Shown piece after piece: positions 28,153 to 36,813 of a stretch of 38,029 nucleotides of DNA (its first letter is position 1; the number at the start of each line of letters is the position of its first letter). The notes beneath the pieces were generated by a model. That model was not told the DNA's origin, did no database searches, and saw only the letters and a program-made list of their open reading frames with translations. The DNA is taken from the IMG/VR virus record IMGVR_UViG_3300044970_000517, positions 1-38,029 of that record; one strand, given 5' to 3'. Source of the DNA: a virus. The position numbers were made by a program, and so were the translations under genes.

Positions 28153-30177
28153 ATGGCACGCCCCTCGAACGAACAGCGCATGAACGACATCCACCAGGAG
28201 GCCATGGCGGAGTTCGACAAGATCCAGACTGCGCTGGGCGACGAGCGTCTGCAGTGTCTGCAGGACCGCCGGTTCTACTCCATCGCGGGTGCGCAGTGGG
28301 AAGGCCCACTGTTCCAGCAGTACAAGAACAAGCCTCGACTGGAGGTCAACAAGATCGCGCTGGCCGTGCAGCGGATCTTCAGCGAGTACCGGAACAACCG
28401 CATCACCGTCAACTTCATCTCGAAGGACGGGTCGAAGAACCGGAACCTCGCGGACATCTGCGACAAGCTCTACCGCGCCGACGAGCAGGACTCGTGCGCC
28501 GAGGAGGCGTATGACAACGCCTTCGAGGAGGGCGTGGCCGGCGGGTTCGGGGCGTGGCGTCTGCGGGCCGAGTACGAGGACGAGGAAGACCCGGACAACG
28601 AGTACCAGCGTATCAGGATCGAGCCGATCTTCGACGCTGACGCCTCGGTGTTCTTCGACCTCAACGCCAAGCGGCAGGACAAGTCGGACGCCAGGCACTG
28701 CTTCGTGCTGACGTCCATGACCCGTTCTTCCTACATGCGGGAGTGGAACGACGACCCGGCGACGTGGCCGAAAATCGTCCATCAGAGCGAGTTCGACTGG
28801 CAGACGCCCGACGTGGTGTACATCGCCGAGTTCTACCGGGTCGAGAACGTGCGCGAGACGCTGCACATCTTCGAGGCCATCGACGGCACCGAGGAGAAGT
28901 ACCTCGAAAGCGAACTGGACGACGAGACTCGTGCGACGCTGGAGGCCGTGGGCACCATCGAGGTAAGGCAGCGCAAGATCACGCGCAAGCGGGTCCACAA
29001 GTACATCATGTCCGGTGGCCGGGTGCTGGAGGACGTGGGTTTCCTGGCTGGGAAGTACATCCCCATCGTGCCGTTCTACGGCAAGCGGTGGTTCATCGAC
29101 AACGTGGAGCGGTGTTCAGGTCACGTCCGCACGGCGAAGGATGCCCAGCGGCTGAAGAATATGCAGCTCTCCAAGCTCGCAGAGATCAGCGCGCTGTCGA
29201 GCATCGAGAAGCCGATCATGACCCCGGAGCAGGTGGCGGGGCACCAGGTGATGTGGTCTGAGGACAACATCAAGAACTACCCGTATCTGCTGATCAACCC
29301 CGTCACGGGGCCGGACGGGAACACGCAGGTCGGTGGGCCGGTGGCCTACACGAAGTCGGCATCGGTGCCCCCGGCGCTGGCGGGCCTGCTACAGATCACT
29401 GAGCAGGACATCCGTGACCTGCTGGGTAACCAGGAGCAGGGCGACAAGATCGTCAGCAACATCTCGGGCAAGGCGCTGGAGACCGTCCAGCAGCGGCTCG
29501 ATATGCAGAGTTACATCTACCTGTCGAACATGGCGAAGGCCATTCGGCGGTGCGGTGAAATCTGGCTGTCGATGGCGAAGGAGCTCTACATCGAGCCCAA
29601 GCGTAAGATGAAGGGCCTGGGCCTGCAGAACACCGTCGAGAGCATCGAACTCATGAAGCCGATGATCGACGAGCAGGGCGAGTTGCGCTACGAAGGCGAC
29701 CTGAGCACTGCAGACTTTGACGTCAGCGTGGATGTTGGCCCGTCGTTCCGTTCGCAGCGCGAAGCCATCGTCCAGTCGCTCACGAACCTCGCCGCGGTGA
29801 CGCAAGACCCGCAGACGCAGGCCGTGCTCCAAGCCATGATCATCATGAACATGGAAGGCGAGGGTCTGTCCGACGCGCGGGAGTTCTTCCGCAAGAAGCT
29901 CGTAGACATGGGTGTCGTCAAGCCGACTGATGAGGACATCAAGGCGGCCGAGGCGGCAGCGGCCAACGCGCAGCCTGATCCGAACGCTGTCTTCGTCCAA
30001 GCTGCTGCCGAGAAGGCGATGGCCGAGGCCGAGAAGGCCCGCGCCGATGCTGCCAAAACGGTCGCCGAAACCGAATTGACTCGGGTGAAAACGATGGAGA
30101 CCATCGAACGCCTGCAACTCGACGCCGATCAACAAGTGATTGATGTTGTGCAGAACCGACAATCTGTGCAACAATGA
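28153..30177 (+). CDS. P22-type portal protein, 674 aa
   Basis: The start lies two bases after the terL stop. The N-terminal region RRFYSIAGAQWEGPLFQQYK and KPRLEVNKIALAVQRIFSEY, and DEQDSCAEEAYDNAFEEGVA, are characteristic of the P22 portal family. A long C-terminal helical region (AAEKAMAEAEKARADAAKTV) corresponds to the barrel-like extension. A dodecameric ring at one capsid vertex, used as DNA channel and packaging motor attachment, is expected from family knowledge. Length is slightly below the P22 gp1 protein. Confidence 0.92.
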   Translation: MARPSNEQRMNDIHQEAMAEFDKIQTALGDERLQCLQDRRFYSIAGAQWEGPLFQQYKNKPRLEVNKIALAVQRIFSEYRNNRITVNFISKDGSKNRNLADICDKLYRADEQDSCAEEAYDNAFEEGVAGGFGAWRLRAEYEDEEDPDNEYQRIRIEPIFDADASVFFDLNAKRQDKSDARHCFVLTSMTRSSYMREWNDDPATWPKIVHQSEFDWQTPDVVYIAEFYRVENVRETLHIFEAIDGTEEKYLESELDDETRATLEAVGTIEVRQRKITRKRVHKYIMSGGRVLEDVGFLAGKYIPIVPFYGKRWFIDNVERCSGHVRTAKDAQRLKNMQLSKLAEISALSSIEKPIMTPEQVAGHQVMWSEDNIKNYPYLLINPVTGPDGNTQVGGPVAYTKSASVPPALAGLLQITEQDIRDLLGNQEQGDKIVSNISGKALETVQQRLDMQSYIYLSNMAKAIRRCGEIWLSMAKELYIEPKRKMKGLGLQNTVESIELMKPMIDEQGELRYEGDLSTADFDVSVDVGPSFRSQREAIVQSLTNLAAVTQDPQTQAVLQAMIIMNMEGEGLSDAREFFRKKLVDMGVVKPTDEDIKAAEAAAANAQPDPNAVFVQAAAEKAMAEAEKARADAAKTVAETELTRVKTMETIERLQLDADQQVIDVVQNRQSVQQ

Positions 30178-30224
30178 TTTGACGTGGCTTCCGTCCGGCC
30201 CCTAACGGATGAGATGAGGAACAC

Positions 30225-31094
30225 ATGACTGACAAGGCAGACAAGGACGACACCGACCACGAAGACGTAGCGGTTCTGGACGAGCCCGAGGCAATCAACG
30301 ACGAGAACTCCTCCGTCGAAGATCAACCGACGAGCGAATCCGAGCAGCAAGAGTCTGACGAGGTTGTTGTCTCCATCGGGGAGGAAGCGCCGCCTCCCGA
30401 AGAGAGCACTCCTGCGCCGGAATGGGTGCGCGAGTTGCGCAAGTCTCACCGCGAGGCTCAGAGGAAGATTCGAGAGTACGAGACCAAGCTGCAGGCCATG
30501 CAGGGCGCCGAGAACAAGCCGGCACCCTTGAGCGCCAAGCCGAAGCTCGAAGACTTCGACTACGACTCCGAGCGGTACGAGAAGGCACTGGAGCAGTGGT
30601 ACGACCACAAGCGCCAAGTGTCTGAAGCAGAAGCCAAGGCCCGAGCCGCCGAAGAGGAACAGGCGAAGGCGTGGCAGTCCAAGCTGGATGCCTACGGGAA
30701 GGCGAAAGCCGACCTGAAGGTCAAGGACTACGACGATGCCGAAGAAGTTGCGCAGCAAGTCTTCAGCACGGTCCAGCAAGGCGTGATTCTGCAAGGTGCC
30801 GAAAACCCCGCGTTGCTGATTTACGCACTCGGCAAGAACCCGAAGAAGGCGAAGGAACTGGCGTCTCTGAGTGACCCGGTGAAATTCGCGTTTGCGGTTG
30901 CGAAACTGGAAAAGGAACTGAAAGTGACGCCACGCAAACCCACCCCCGCACCCGAACGAGTCGTCAATGGTGATGGCCCGAAGTCGGGTACGGTAGACTC
31001 TCAACTGGAACGGTTGCGCGCCGAGGCCGAGAAGACCGGAAACTATTCCAAGGTCTTCGCGTACAAGCAGCAACTGAAGCGTTCACCCCGATAG
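30225..31094 (+). CDS. Scaffold-like protein, 289 aa
   Basis: The ATG follows GAGGAA and lies directly before the coat gene. The N-terminal 70 residues are very acidic and disordered (DKADKDDTDHEDVAVLDEPE). The middle is charged coiled coil (WVRELRKSHREAQRKIREYE, QVSEAEAKARAAEEEQAKAW), and the C-terminus is basic (LERLRAEAEKTG, AYKQQLKRSPR). This is the layout of P22-like scaffolding proteins, whose basic C-terminus binds coat. The position between portal and coat supports the call. Confidence 0.85.
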   Translation: MTDKADKDDTDHEDVAVLDEPEAINDENSSVEDQPTSESEQQESDEVVVSIGEEAPPPEESTPAPEWVRELRKSHREAQRKIREYETKLQAMQGAENKPAPLSAKPKLEDFDYDSERYEKALEQWYDHKRQVSEAEAKARAAEEEQAKAWQSKLDAYGKAKADLKVKDYDDAEEVAQQVFSTVQQGVILQGAENPALLIYALGKNPKKAKELASLSDPVKFAFAVAKLEKELKVTPRKPTPAPERVVNGDGPKSGTVDSQLERLRAEAEKTGNYSKVFAYKQQLKRSPR

Positions 31095-31103
31095 GAGCTT
31101 TTC

Positions 31104-32384
31104 ATGTCCAACTCTTTCGTCAAGGAAGAACGAGTCGCCTTCGAGAACATGCTCGAAGGCTTCAACGACGCCCTGGTGCTGTCGCGCAACGTGTCCATCT
31201 ACCGCACCAGCGGCGAGATGATGGAGCGCACGAACAACATCATCTGGCGTCCGCAGCCCTTCATCGCCCAGTCGTTCAGCGGCATGGACCAGACGCTGAA
31301 CTTCCAGAACATGACCCAACTGTCGGTGCCGGCCACGCTCGGCTTCCAGCGGTCGGTGCCGTGGATCATGGACGCGCTGGAACTGCGTGACGCGATGGAC
31401 GAGGGTCGCCTGGGCGACGCTGCCAAGCAGAAGCTCGCCAGCGACATCAACCTCGCCATCATGGGCGCTGCTGCCAACTTCGGCTCGGTCGCCGTCTGCG
31501 TCACGGGTGCTGCCGGTGACTACGACGACGTGGCGCTGTGCGACACGGCGTTCAACGAGATCGGCGTTCAGAACTTCGACCGTTACCTCGCCCTGTCGAG
31601 CCGCGACTACAACGGCATGGCCGGCAACCTTGCCATCGCCACCCGTTCGTTCGGCAACCGCATGTCCGAGGATGCGTACCGCCGCGGCTTCGTTGGCACG
31701 GTCGCCGGGTTCGAGACGTACAAGTTCGACTACGCCAACCGCATCCGTGCAGTGACCGGCTCGAACACGACCATCGACACCCGTGCGACGGCCAGCAACT
31801 ACTACGTGCCCGAGGCGACGACCGTTGCGGTGACTGGCGAAACGTCCAACAAGGACAACCGCTTCCAGACCATCACGGTCACGAGCAACGCCGACCTGCG
31901 CGCAGGCGACGTCATCCGCATCGACGGTGTGGAGTCGGTCCATCACATCACGAAGGCTTCGACCGGCGTGCTGAAGACCTTCCGCGTCGTCAGCGTCGGT
32001 GGCGGCAACACCGTGGTGATCACCCCGCCGATGATCTCGGCCCAGGGTGGTACGGACGCCGAGAAGCAGTACCAGAACTGCTCGATCACCGCCAATGCCT
32101 CGGCCACCGTCACGCGCCTGAACACCGCTGCCGCGCCGATCAACTGCTTCTGGCAGAAGGACGCGCTGGAAATTCTGCCGGGCAGCTACGCTCCCCCGAC
32201 GAATGCTGGTGCGGCGATCATGCGCGCTTCGACCGACCAAGGCATCGAACTGGTGATGCAGAAGCAGTACGACATCAACACGATGAAGACCAAGTACCGC
32301 CTCGACTGCCTGTTCGGCGTGGTGAACAAGCAGCCCGAGATGTCGGGCATCCTGCTGTTCGGTCAGTCCACGGCTCAACCCTGA
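31104..32384 (+). CDS. P22-type major coat protein, 426 aa
   Basis: AGGAG precedes the ATG. The N-terminal arm and core follow P22 gp5: FENMLEGFNDALVLSRNVSI, NIIWRPQPFIAQSFSGMD, and VPATLGFQRSVPWIMDALEL. A beta-rich insertion around residues 225-330 (ATTVAVTGETSNKDN, LRAGDVIRIDGVESVHHI) corresponds to the I-domain. The C-terminus includes IELVMQKQYDINTMKTKYRL. It has an HK97-like fold and builds the icosahedral capsid with scaffold. A strong stem-loop follows the stop. Confidence 0.93.
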   Translation: MSNSFVKEERVAFENMLEGFNDALVLSRNVSIYRTSGEMMERTNNIIWRPQPFIAQSFSGMDQTLNFQNMTQLSVPATLGFQRSVPWIMDALELRDAMDEGRLGDAAKQKLASDINLAIMGAAANFGSVAVCVTGAAGDYDDVALCDTAFNEIGVQNFDRYLALSSRDYNGMAGNLAIATRSFGNRMSEDAYRRGFVGTVAGFETYKFDYANRIRAVTGSNTTIDTRATASNYYVPEATTVAVTGETSNKDNRFQTITVTSNADLRAGDVIRIDGVESVHHITKASTGVLKTFRVVSVGGGNTVVITPPMISAQGGTDAEKQYQNCSITANASATVTRLNTAAAPINCFWQKDALEILPGSYAPPTNAGAAIMRASTDQGIELVMQKQYDINTMKTKYRLDCLFGVVNKQPEMSGILLFGQSTAQP

Positions 32385-32391
32385 TGACGTA

Positions 32392-32414
32392 GCGGGCCGG
32401 TGAACCCGGCCCGC
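32392..32414 (+). other. Stem-loop after the coat gene
   Basis: GCGGGCCGG (32392-32400) pairs perfectly with CCGGCCCGC (32406-32414) around a 5-nt loop. No T-tract follows, so it may stabilise the coat mRNA 3' end or partially terminate rather than be a strong terminator. Confidence 0.6.
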
Positions 32415-32443
32415 ATCGCAACCGCATCTCAAGGAGTTCACAC

Positions 32444-33058
32444 ATGTCCTACCAGACCATCGCGGCGCAAGGCACCGCTGTCGTCACGCTGACCGCTAAC
32501 CAGAAGATCGTCGTCCAGACCCAAGGCGAGGCCGAGATTCTGCAGCAAGTTGGCTACCCCAACTACCCGTCGCAGTTGGACCTGCTGAGTGCCCTGACCA
32601 ACGGCACTTACACCTCGTCCGCCTTCACCAACGGCGCTACCATCGAGATTCGCGCAGGCGCGTTCCCGGTGCTGTACGACGTTGGCACCGATCCTGTCGT
32701 CGGTGACAACGGCAACTGGCAACCCCAGGGCGATCCCGTCGCGCTGAACGCCACCGGCAACCTGACCGCTGCGGCGATGCTGAACGGCCTGGTGACGTCC
32801 ACGACCGCCGCCGCCGTGACCGCCACTCCGCCGACCGGCACCGTGCTCGACGCTGCTGCCACCCTGGCCGTGAACGAGAGCTTCGACTTCTCGGTCATCA
32901 ACACGGGTGCGAGCAACGCCTTCACGATCTCGGTCGGTGGTGGTGTCGCCGGCTGCACGCTGGTCGGCAACATGGTCGTCGCGCTGAGCTCGTCGGGCCG
33001 GTTCCGCGTGCGCAAAACCGCTGCGGCGACCTACACGATCTATCGCATCGGCAGCTAA
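32444..33058 (+). CDS. Capsid-associated / decoration-like protein, 204 aa
   Basis: The ATG follows AAGGAG. The protein is beta-rich and hydrophilic. The C-terminal half (TPPTGTVLDAAATLAVNESF, DFSVINTGASNAFTISVGGG, SGRFRVRKTAAATYTIYRIG) is a pattern I associate with conserved proteins placed directly after phage coat genes, where decoration or head-fibre proteins are encoded. No enzymatic motif is visible. A role on the capsid surface is inferred from position and composition. Confidence 0.75.
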   Translation: MSYQTIAAQGTAVVTLTANQKIVVQTQGEAEILQQVGYPNYPSQLDLLSALTNGTYTSSAFTNGATIEIRAGAFPVLYDVGTDPVVGDNGNWQPQGDPVALNATGNLTAAAMLNGLVTSTTAAAVTATPPTGTVLDAAATLAVNESFDFSVINTGASNAFTISVGGGVAGCTLVGNMVVALSSSGRFRVRKTAAATYTIYRIGS

Positions 33059-33074
33059 CGCCACCGGCAGTCTG

Positions 33075-33112
33075 AAACGCGGGTGGTGGTTACAAGCTGC
33101 CACCCGCGTTTT
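33075..33112 (+). terminator. Rho-independent terminator after the decoration-like gene
   Basis: AAACGCGGGTGG (33075-33086) pairs with CCACCCGCGTTT (33100-33111) across a 13-nt loop, followed by one more T. The T-tract is short, so partial termination to set head-gene stoichiometry is plausible. Confidence 0.75.
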
Positions 33113-33129
33113 CACATGAGGAGCGCACT

Positions 33130-33294
33130 ATGCCGTTGAAGAAGGGCTACTCCCAAAAGTCGATCAGCGAGAACATCTCGAAAGAGGTGAAGCGTGGCAA
33201 GCCGCAGAAGCAGGCTGTCGCCATCGCGCTGAACACCGCCCGCACCGCTGCCACCAAGGCCGGGATGCCGAGCAAAGCGCCGAGGAAGCGTTGA
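33130..33294 (+). CDS. Small basic phage protein, 54 aa
   Basis: The ATG at 33130 follows AGGAG. The product starts [20 protein letters not shown] and has [19 protein letters not shown], matching a very small protein commonly found in head gene clusters of diverse phages. It is highly basic and helical. The function is unknown; it may bind DNA or RNA. The stop overlaps the next start (TGATG). Confidence 0.8.
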   Translation: MPLKKGYSQKSISENISKEVKRGKPQKQAVAIALNTARTAATKAGMPSKAPRKR

Positions 33295-33440
33295 TGAAGC
33301 GCGGCCTGTACTCCAACATCCACGAGAAGCGCGAGCGGATCAAGGAGGGCAGCGGGGAGCGCATGCGCAAGCCCGGTGCCAAGGGTGCTCCGACCGCTAA
33401 AGCGTTTCGAGACTCCGCCAAAACCGCCAAGAAGCGATGA
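33294..33440 (+). CDS. Small basic phage protein, 48 aa
   Basis: The ATG at 33294 shares a base with the previous stop. The product [20 protein letters not shown] followed by GERMRKPGAKGAPTAKAF matches a widespread tiny phage protein of head gene clusters (pattern GLYANIHAKRxRIxxGSGERMRKPG). It is very basic. It overlaps the next gene (ATGA), so three small genes are translationally coupled. Function unknown. Confidence 0.8.
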   Translation: MKRGLYSNIHEKRERIKEGSGERMRKPGAKGAPTAKAFRDSAKTAKKR

Positions 33441-33850
33441 ACTACCCCACCTTCGTCTACAAGTCCCCTGGCCCGTTCGGCGGTCTGATGGGCGGCTCGT
33501 ATCAGTACCGCAGCGTAACCGATGCAGCAGAGCACGAGGCCGCGCTGGCGGACGGATGGCATGCCACCGCTGACGACGCTATCGTGGCGGCTGGGAAAGA
33601 AGCGTTCACCCATGGGGTGAACAAGCGCCAACTCGCCCGGGTGCTCAAGGACAAGCCTTGGGAACGTCTGCCGAAGCCTGCTGAAGTGGTTCCCGTGGTC
33701 GAACCTGTCGCGCAGGCGCCTGCTGATGACGCCCCGCCGACTCGCGCAGAGATCGAAGAACAGGCTACACTTCTGGGTATCAAGTTCGACGGGCGCACTT
33801 CCGACAAGCGCCTGCTCGACCGCATCGCAGAGGCGATGAAAGGGGCCTGA
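33437..33850 (+). CDS. Phage protein with C-terminal HeH/LEM-like domain, 137 aa
   Basis: The start overlaps the previous stop (ATGA). The N-terminus MNYPTFVYKSPGPFGGLMGG and QYRSVTDAAEHEAALADGWH form a small conserved region found in head-cluster proteins. A Pro/Ala/Val linker follows. The C-terminus (PTRAEIEEQATLLGIKFDGR with TSDKRLLDRIAEAMK) is a helix-extended-helix (HeH/LEM-like) motif that often binds DNA. Such proteins are usually encoded between coat and head completion genes; precise function is unknown. Confidence 0.78.
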   Translation: MNYPTFVYKSPGPFGGLMGGSYQYRSVTDAAEHEAALADGWHATADDAIVAAGKEAFTHGVNKRQLARVLKDKPWERLPKPAEVVPVVEPVAQAPADDAPPTRAEIEEQATLLGIKFDGRTSDKRLLDRIAEAMKGA

Positions 33851-33852
33851 TC

Positions 33853-34335
33853 GTGGGCTACAGCAAGCGCCAGTTCCTGACCGCCGCCTTCACCGAAATC
33901 GGGATGGCGTCTTACGTCTTTGACCTTCAACCCGAAGACCTGGAATCGGCGCTTCGTCGCCTTGATTCGATGATGGCCGACTGGAACGGCAAAGGCATCC
34001 GCCTGGCTTACCCGCTTCCCGGCTCGCCGCAGGACAGCGACCTTGATGCGCAGTCCGAAGTGCCCGACAGTGCCAACGAGGCAATCATCGCTAGCCTGGC
34101 GATGCGATTGGCTCCGAGCTACGGCAAGCAGGTGTCGCCGCTGACCCTTGTCGCGGCGAAGACTGGTTACAACACCCTTCTGTCGCGTGCCACGATGCCC
34201 TACGAGCAGCAGTTCCCCGGAACGCTGCCATCTGGTGCCGGCAACAAGCCGTGGCGCGTTTACGACGATCCCTTCGTCCGTCCTCCGGTTGATCCGGTGT
34301 TGACTGGACCCGAGGGACCGTTGGAGTACAACTGA
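33853..34335 (+). CDS. P22 gp4-like head completion / tail accessory protein, 160 aa
   Basis: The start is GTG at 33853. The protein contains the gp4-family pattern: SKRQFLTAAFTEIGMASYVF, LESALRRLDSMMADWNGKGI, NEAIIASLAMRLAPSYGKQV and the end GAGNKPWRVYDDPF. P22 gp4 binds the portal ring after packaging, closes it and provides the platform for the tail. No gp10 or gp26 homologue is visible next to it, unlike P22. The stop overlaps the following spike gene (TGATG). Confidence 0.9.
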   Translation: MGYSKRQFLTAAFTEIGMASYVFDLQPEDLESALRRLDSMMADWNGKGIRLAYPLPGSPQDSDLDAQSEVPDSANEAIIASLAMRLAPSYGKQVSPLTLVAAKTGYNTLLSRATMPYEQQFPGTLPSGAGNKPWRVYDDPFVRPPVDPVLTGPEGPLEYN

Positions 34336-35861
34336 TGCCGACTATCAATCAATACCCGCAACTCAAAGCTGACGACGGTTCCGATAACGTTAACTTCACG
34401 CAGGCGGGGAGTAATGCCGCGACTCGTAGCGTGCAGGACAAGCTGCGGGACATGGTGTCGGCCAAGGACTTTGGCGCTGTTGGCGACGGAACCACTGACG
34501 ACGCCGTGGCGCTGCAAGCGGCGCTGGACTATGTGTCTCAGAACGGCCTGACGCTCTACATCCCGAGCGGCAATTACACCATTGAAACTGGCTTGACCAT
34601 CACGGGCCGCGATAACTGGAGCATTGTCGGCGACGGCATGTATATCTCCAAGATTATCCGCAACAGTTTCGCCTGCGGAACTGTGCTGAACATCGTTAGC
34701 TGCGAGCATGTTGTCGTCAAGGATCTTGGCTTTGATGGCGGCTGGGCAACGTACAACGGCGGCAGCGCCAACCATGCATTCGTGTTCAACGATTGTGAGA
34801 ACGTGCGCGGCGAGAATTTGTACGCCACCGACTTCAAGAACGGCGGCGTCAACGGTTTCGTGACCAACGGCACGCAGAAGCGAAACATCCGTTTTATTGG
34901 CTGCGAGGTTGACGGCTTGGGCGCGGCCAACAACGGCATCAACATTGCCAACGGTATCGAAAGCGGCATGATTGACTGCCACGTCAAAGGCTGCCCTGGC
35001 TCACCTGGCTACGGCTTGCAGCTGAAAAACGTTTGCGAACGGTCTTACATCCGCTCGTCTTGGGTTGAGGGTTGCACCGCAGGCGTGGCGTTTGGTAATG
35101 ACATCTCAGCGACTGGCGTCACCAAATGCTCGGTGACTGACGTGCAGATTTACGATTGCAGATCTGCAATAGCCACTGGATACGCCAGTGATAACCTATT
35201 TGATTCCATCCAGATCGACATGAACAATATTGTCGGCTGGGGCATTGACTTGGCCAACGGTAGCGGCAATAACTCTTTCCGCAATATCACGGGCCGCAAT
35301 ATCAACAACACGCGGTCATTGATTCGTGTCCGCGCAGGCGACTACAACACATTTGATGTATCGATGCTGGTCAACCCGACGGTGCTCAGTGGCACACTCG
35401 GCACCATTGATTCCGGCGTGCAGTACACGCGCATCAATCTTGGCCAAGTAGTAACTGCTGGCTATAGCCCGTGGACGCGGTTGGTCGATGACAACAGCAC
35501 CAACAACACCAATACGTTCCTGATCAATCACGAGCCCCGTGTTGAGCTTCATTCCATTGCGTCGGGCGCGGTGTCTTTGGTAACTGGCGGCGTGCGCATT
35601 TTGCGCATCGACACCGAGGGCGCTGCGGCGACCGACGACCTTGACAACATCCTTGGCGTTCTGCCCGACAACCAGTACGTCTACCTGCAATCCAGCGCCG
35701 ATGGCCGTGACATCACTGTGCGCGACGCTGGCGTCAGTGGGGGCAACATTCAACTGGCTGGCGGGTCACCGATGACGCTGGCCAAGCGCGGCGACTCGCT
35801 GGGGTTGATGTGGAAAGAAGGCGTCGGAGCGTGGTGTGAAATCAGCCGATCTACGGTGTGA
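34335..35861 (+). CDS. Second pectate-lyase-type tailspike/fibre, 508 aa
   Basis: The ATG shares a base with the gp4 stop. The N-terminus MPTINQYPQLKADDGSDNVN resembles short virion-attachment segments and differs from the P22 head-binding domain of the other spike. From residue 45 a pectate_lyase_3-like beta-helix begins (KDFGAVGDGTTDDAVALQAA) and continues with repeats such as ENVRGENLYATDFKNGGVNG and NRGGWGID-like turns. The C-terminal third (residues 380-508) is beta-rich. It should be a polysaccharide-binding or depolymerising spike. The N-terminal attachment differs, so the two spikes may sit at different places on the tail or form a branched system. Confidence 0.82.
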   Translation: MPTINQYPQLKADDGSDNVNFTQAGSNAATRSVQDKLRDMVSAKDFGAVGDGTTDDAVALQAALDYVSQNGLTLYIPSGNYTIETGLTITGRDNWSIVGDGMYISKIIRNSFACGTVLNIVSCEHVVVKDLGFDGGWATYNGGSANHAFVFNDCENVRGENLYATDFKNGGVNGFVTNGTQKRNIRFIGCEVDGLGAANNGINIANGIESGMIDCHVKGCPGSPGYGLQLKNVCERSYIRSSWVEGCTAGVAFGNDISATGVTKCSVTDVQIYDCRSAIATGYASDNLFDSIQIDMNNIVGWGIDLANGSGNNSFRNITGRNINNTRSLIRVRAGDYNTFDVSMLVNPTVLSGTLGTIDSGVQYTRINLGQVVTAGYSPWTRLVDDNSTNNTNTFLINHEPRVELHSIASGAVSLVTGGVRILRIDTEGAAATDDLDNILGVLPDNQYVYLQSSADGRDITVRDAGVSGGNIQLAGGSPMTLAKRGDSLGLMWKEGVGAWCEISRSTV

Positions 35862-35901
35862 CCATGTTAAAAAACCACACCGAATCGTGAGGAAGTAACA
35901 A

Positions 35902-36813
35902 ATGCCGCAAATCAATCAACTGCCGCTGCGTTCGCCTGTCAGTCTCGGTGACCAAATCCCTATCTACTCGCCTAACAACGGCGATGCGCGGCGCACTCCG
36001 GTTTCAGCGGTTGTTGATCTGGTTGTCAACGGTCTTGATCTGTCGAATATGGCTGTTCTGTTGACCGGCAATCAGACAGTTGGCGGGATCAAGACGTTCT
36101 CCAACGCGATTGTCGGGAGCATCACTGGAAATGCCGGCAGCGTCACGAACGGGGTCTACACGGTCGGCAACCAGACCATCGGCGGGACGAAGACCTTTTC
36201 GGGCGTCAACACATTCGGCAACGCAAGCGGCCAGCTTTTTCTTGCTTCAACGACTACGACGCAGGACGGCGTGGTCATCAACGGCCGAGCGGGCGGCTCG
36301 AGCAGTTTCCGCGTCACGATCTCCCCGACCACGCTGACTGCGTCGCACGCGCTGACGCTGCCCGACAACTCGGGAACCATCCTGACCACGGGCGCTGCGG
36401 TTACGATTGAGCAGGGCGGCACGGGCCACACAACTGCGAACGCTGCGCTGAATGCGCTACTGCCGTCGCAGGGTAGCAATGCCAATAAGTATCTGACAAC
36501 AGACGGATCAAATACTAGCTGGGCAGCAGCAGGGTCTTTGACGCTTAATGTTGTTACTGGGACCACACAAACCGCTGTTGCTGACAATCATTACGTGCTG
36601 ACCAATGTAGCGGCAACAACGCTAACATTGCCTGCATCCCCTGCGGCGGGCGAGCTGATCTGGGTCACGGTGGGTAACGGGCTGACCACAAATGTCGTGG
36701 CTCGTAACGGCAACAATATTCAAAGCCTCTCTGAAGACCTCACGCTGGACGCTGCCTACGCCGCGATCCAGCTCCGCTATATCAACTCGACCATCGGCTG
36801 GACGTTCATATGA
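35902..36813 (+). CDS. Tail fibre protein, 303 aa
   Basis: GAGGAAG precedes the ATG. The N-terminus MPQINQLPLRSPVSLGDQIP parallels that of the upstream spike (MPxINQ), suggesting a shared attachment mode. The body contains typical fibre repeats: TGNQTVGGIKTFSNAIVGSI and VGNQTIGGTKTFSGVNTFGN, then ALTLPDNSGTILTTG and EQGGTGHTTANAALNALLP. The C-terminal domain has VADNHYVLTNVAATTLTLPA. It overlaps the glycine-rich protein gene (ATGA), which may be its tip or partner. Confidence 0.85.
   Translation: MPQINQLPLRSPVSLGDQIPIYSPNNGDARRTPVSAVVDLVVNGLDLSNMAVLLTGNQTVGGIKTFSNAIVGSITGNAGSVTNGVYTVGNQTIGGTKTFSGVNTFGNASGQLFLASTTTTQDGVVINGRAGGSSSFRVTISPTTLTASHALTLPDNSGTILTTGAAVTIEQGGTGHTTANAALNALLPSQGSNANKYLTTDGSNTSWAAAGSLTLNVVTGTTQTAVADNHYVLTNVAATTLTLPASPAAGELIWVTVGNGLTTNVVARNGNNIQSLSEDLTLDAAYAAIQLRYINSTIGWTFI

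Noticed and set aside
26787-28220. Long ORF antisense to the terminase gene (477 aa)
   Set aside because: Arg/His/Val-rich translation typical of the complementary strand of GC-rich genes; terL motifs are clear on +.
30178-30224. attC-like CCTAAC motif before the scaffold gene
   Set aside because: Only a single CCCCTAACGG occurs, without a matching GTTRRRY box or paired arms.
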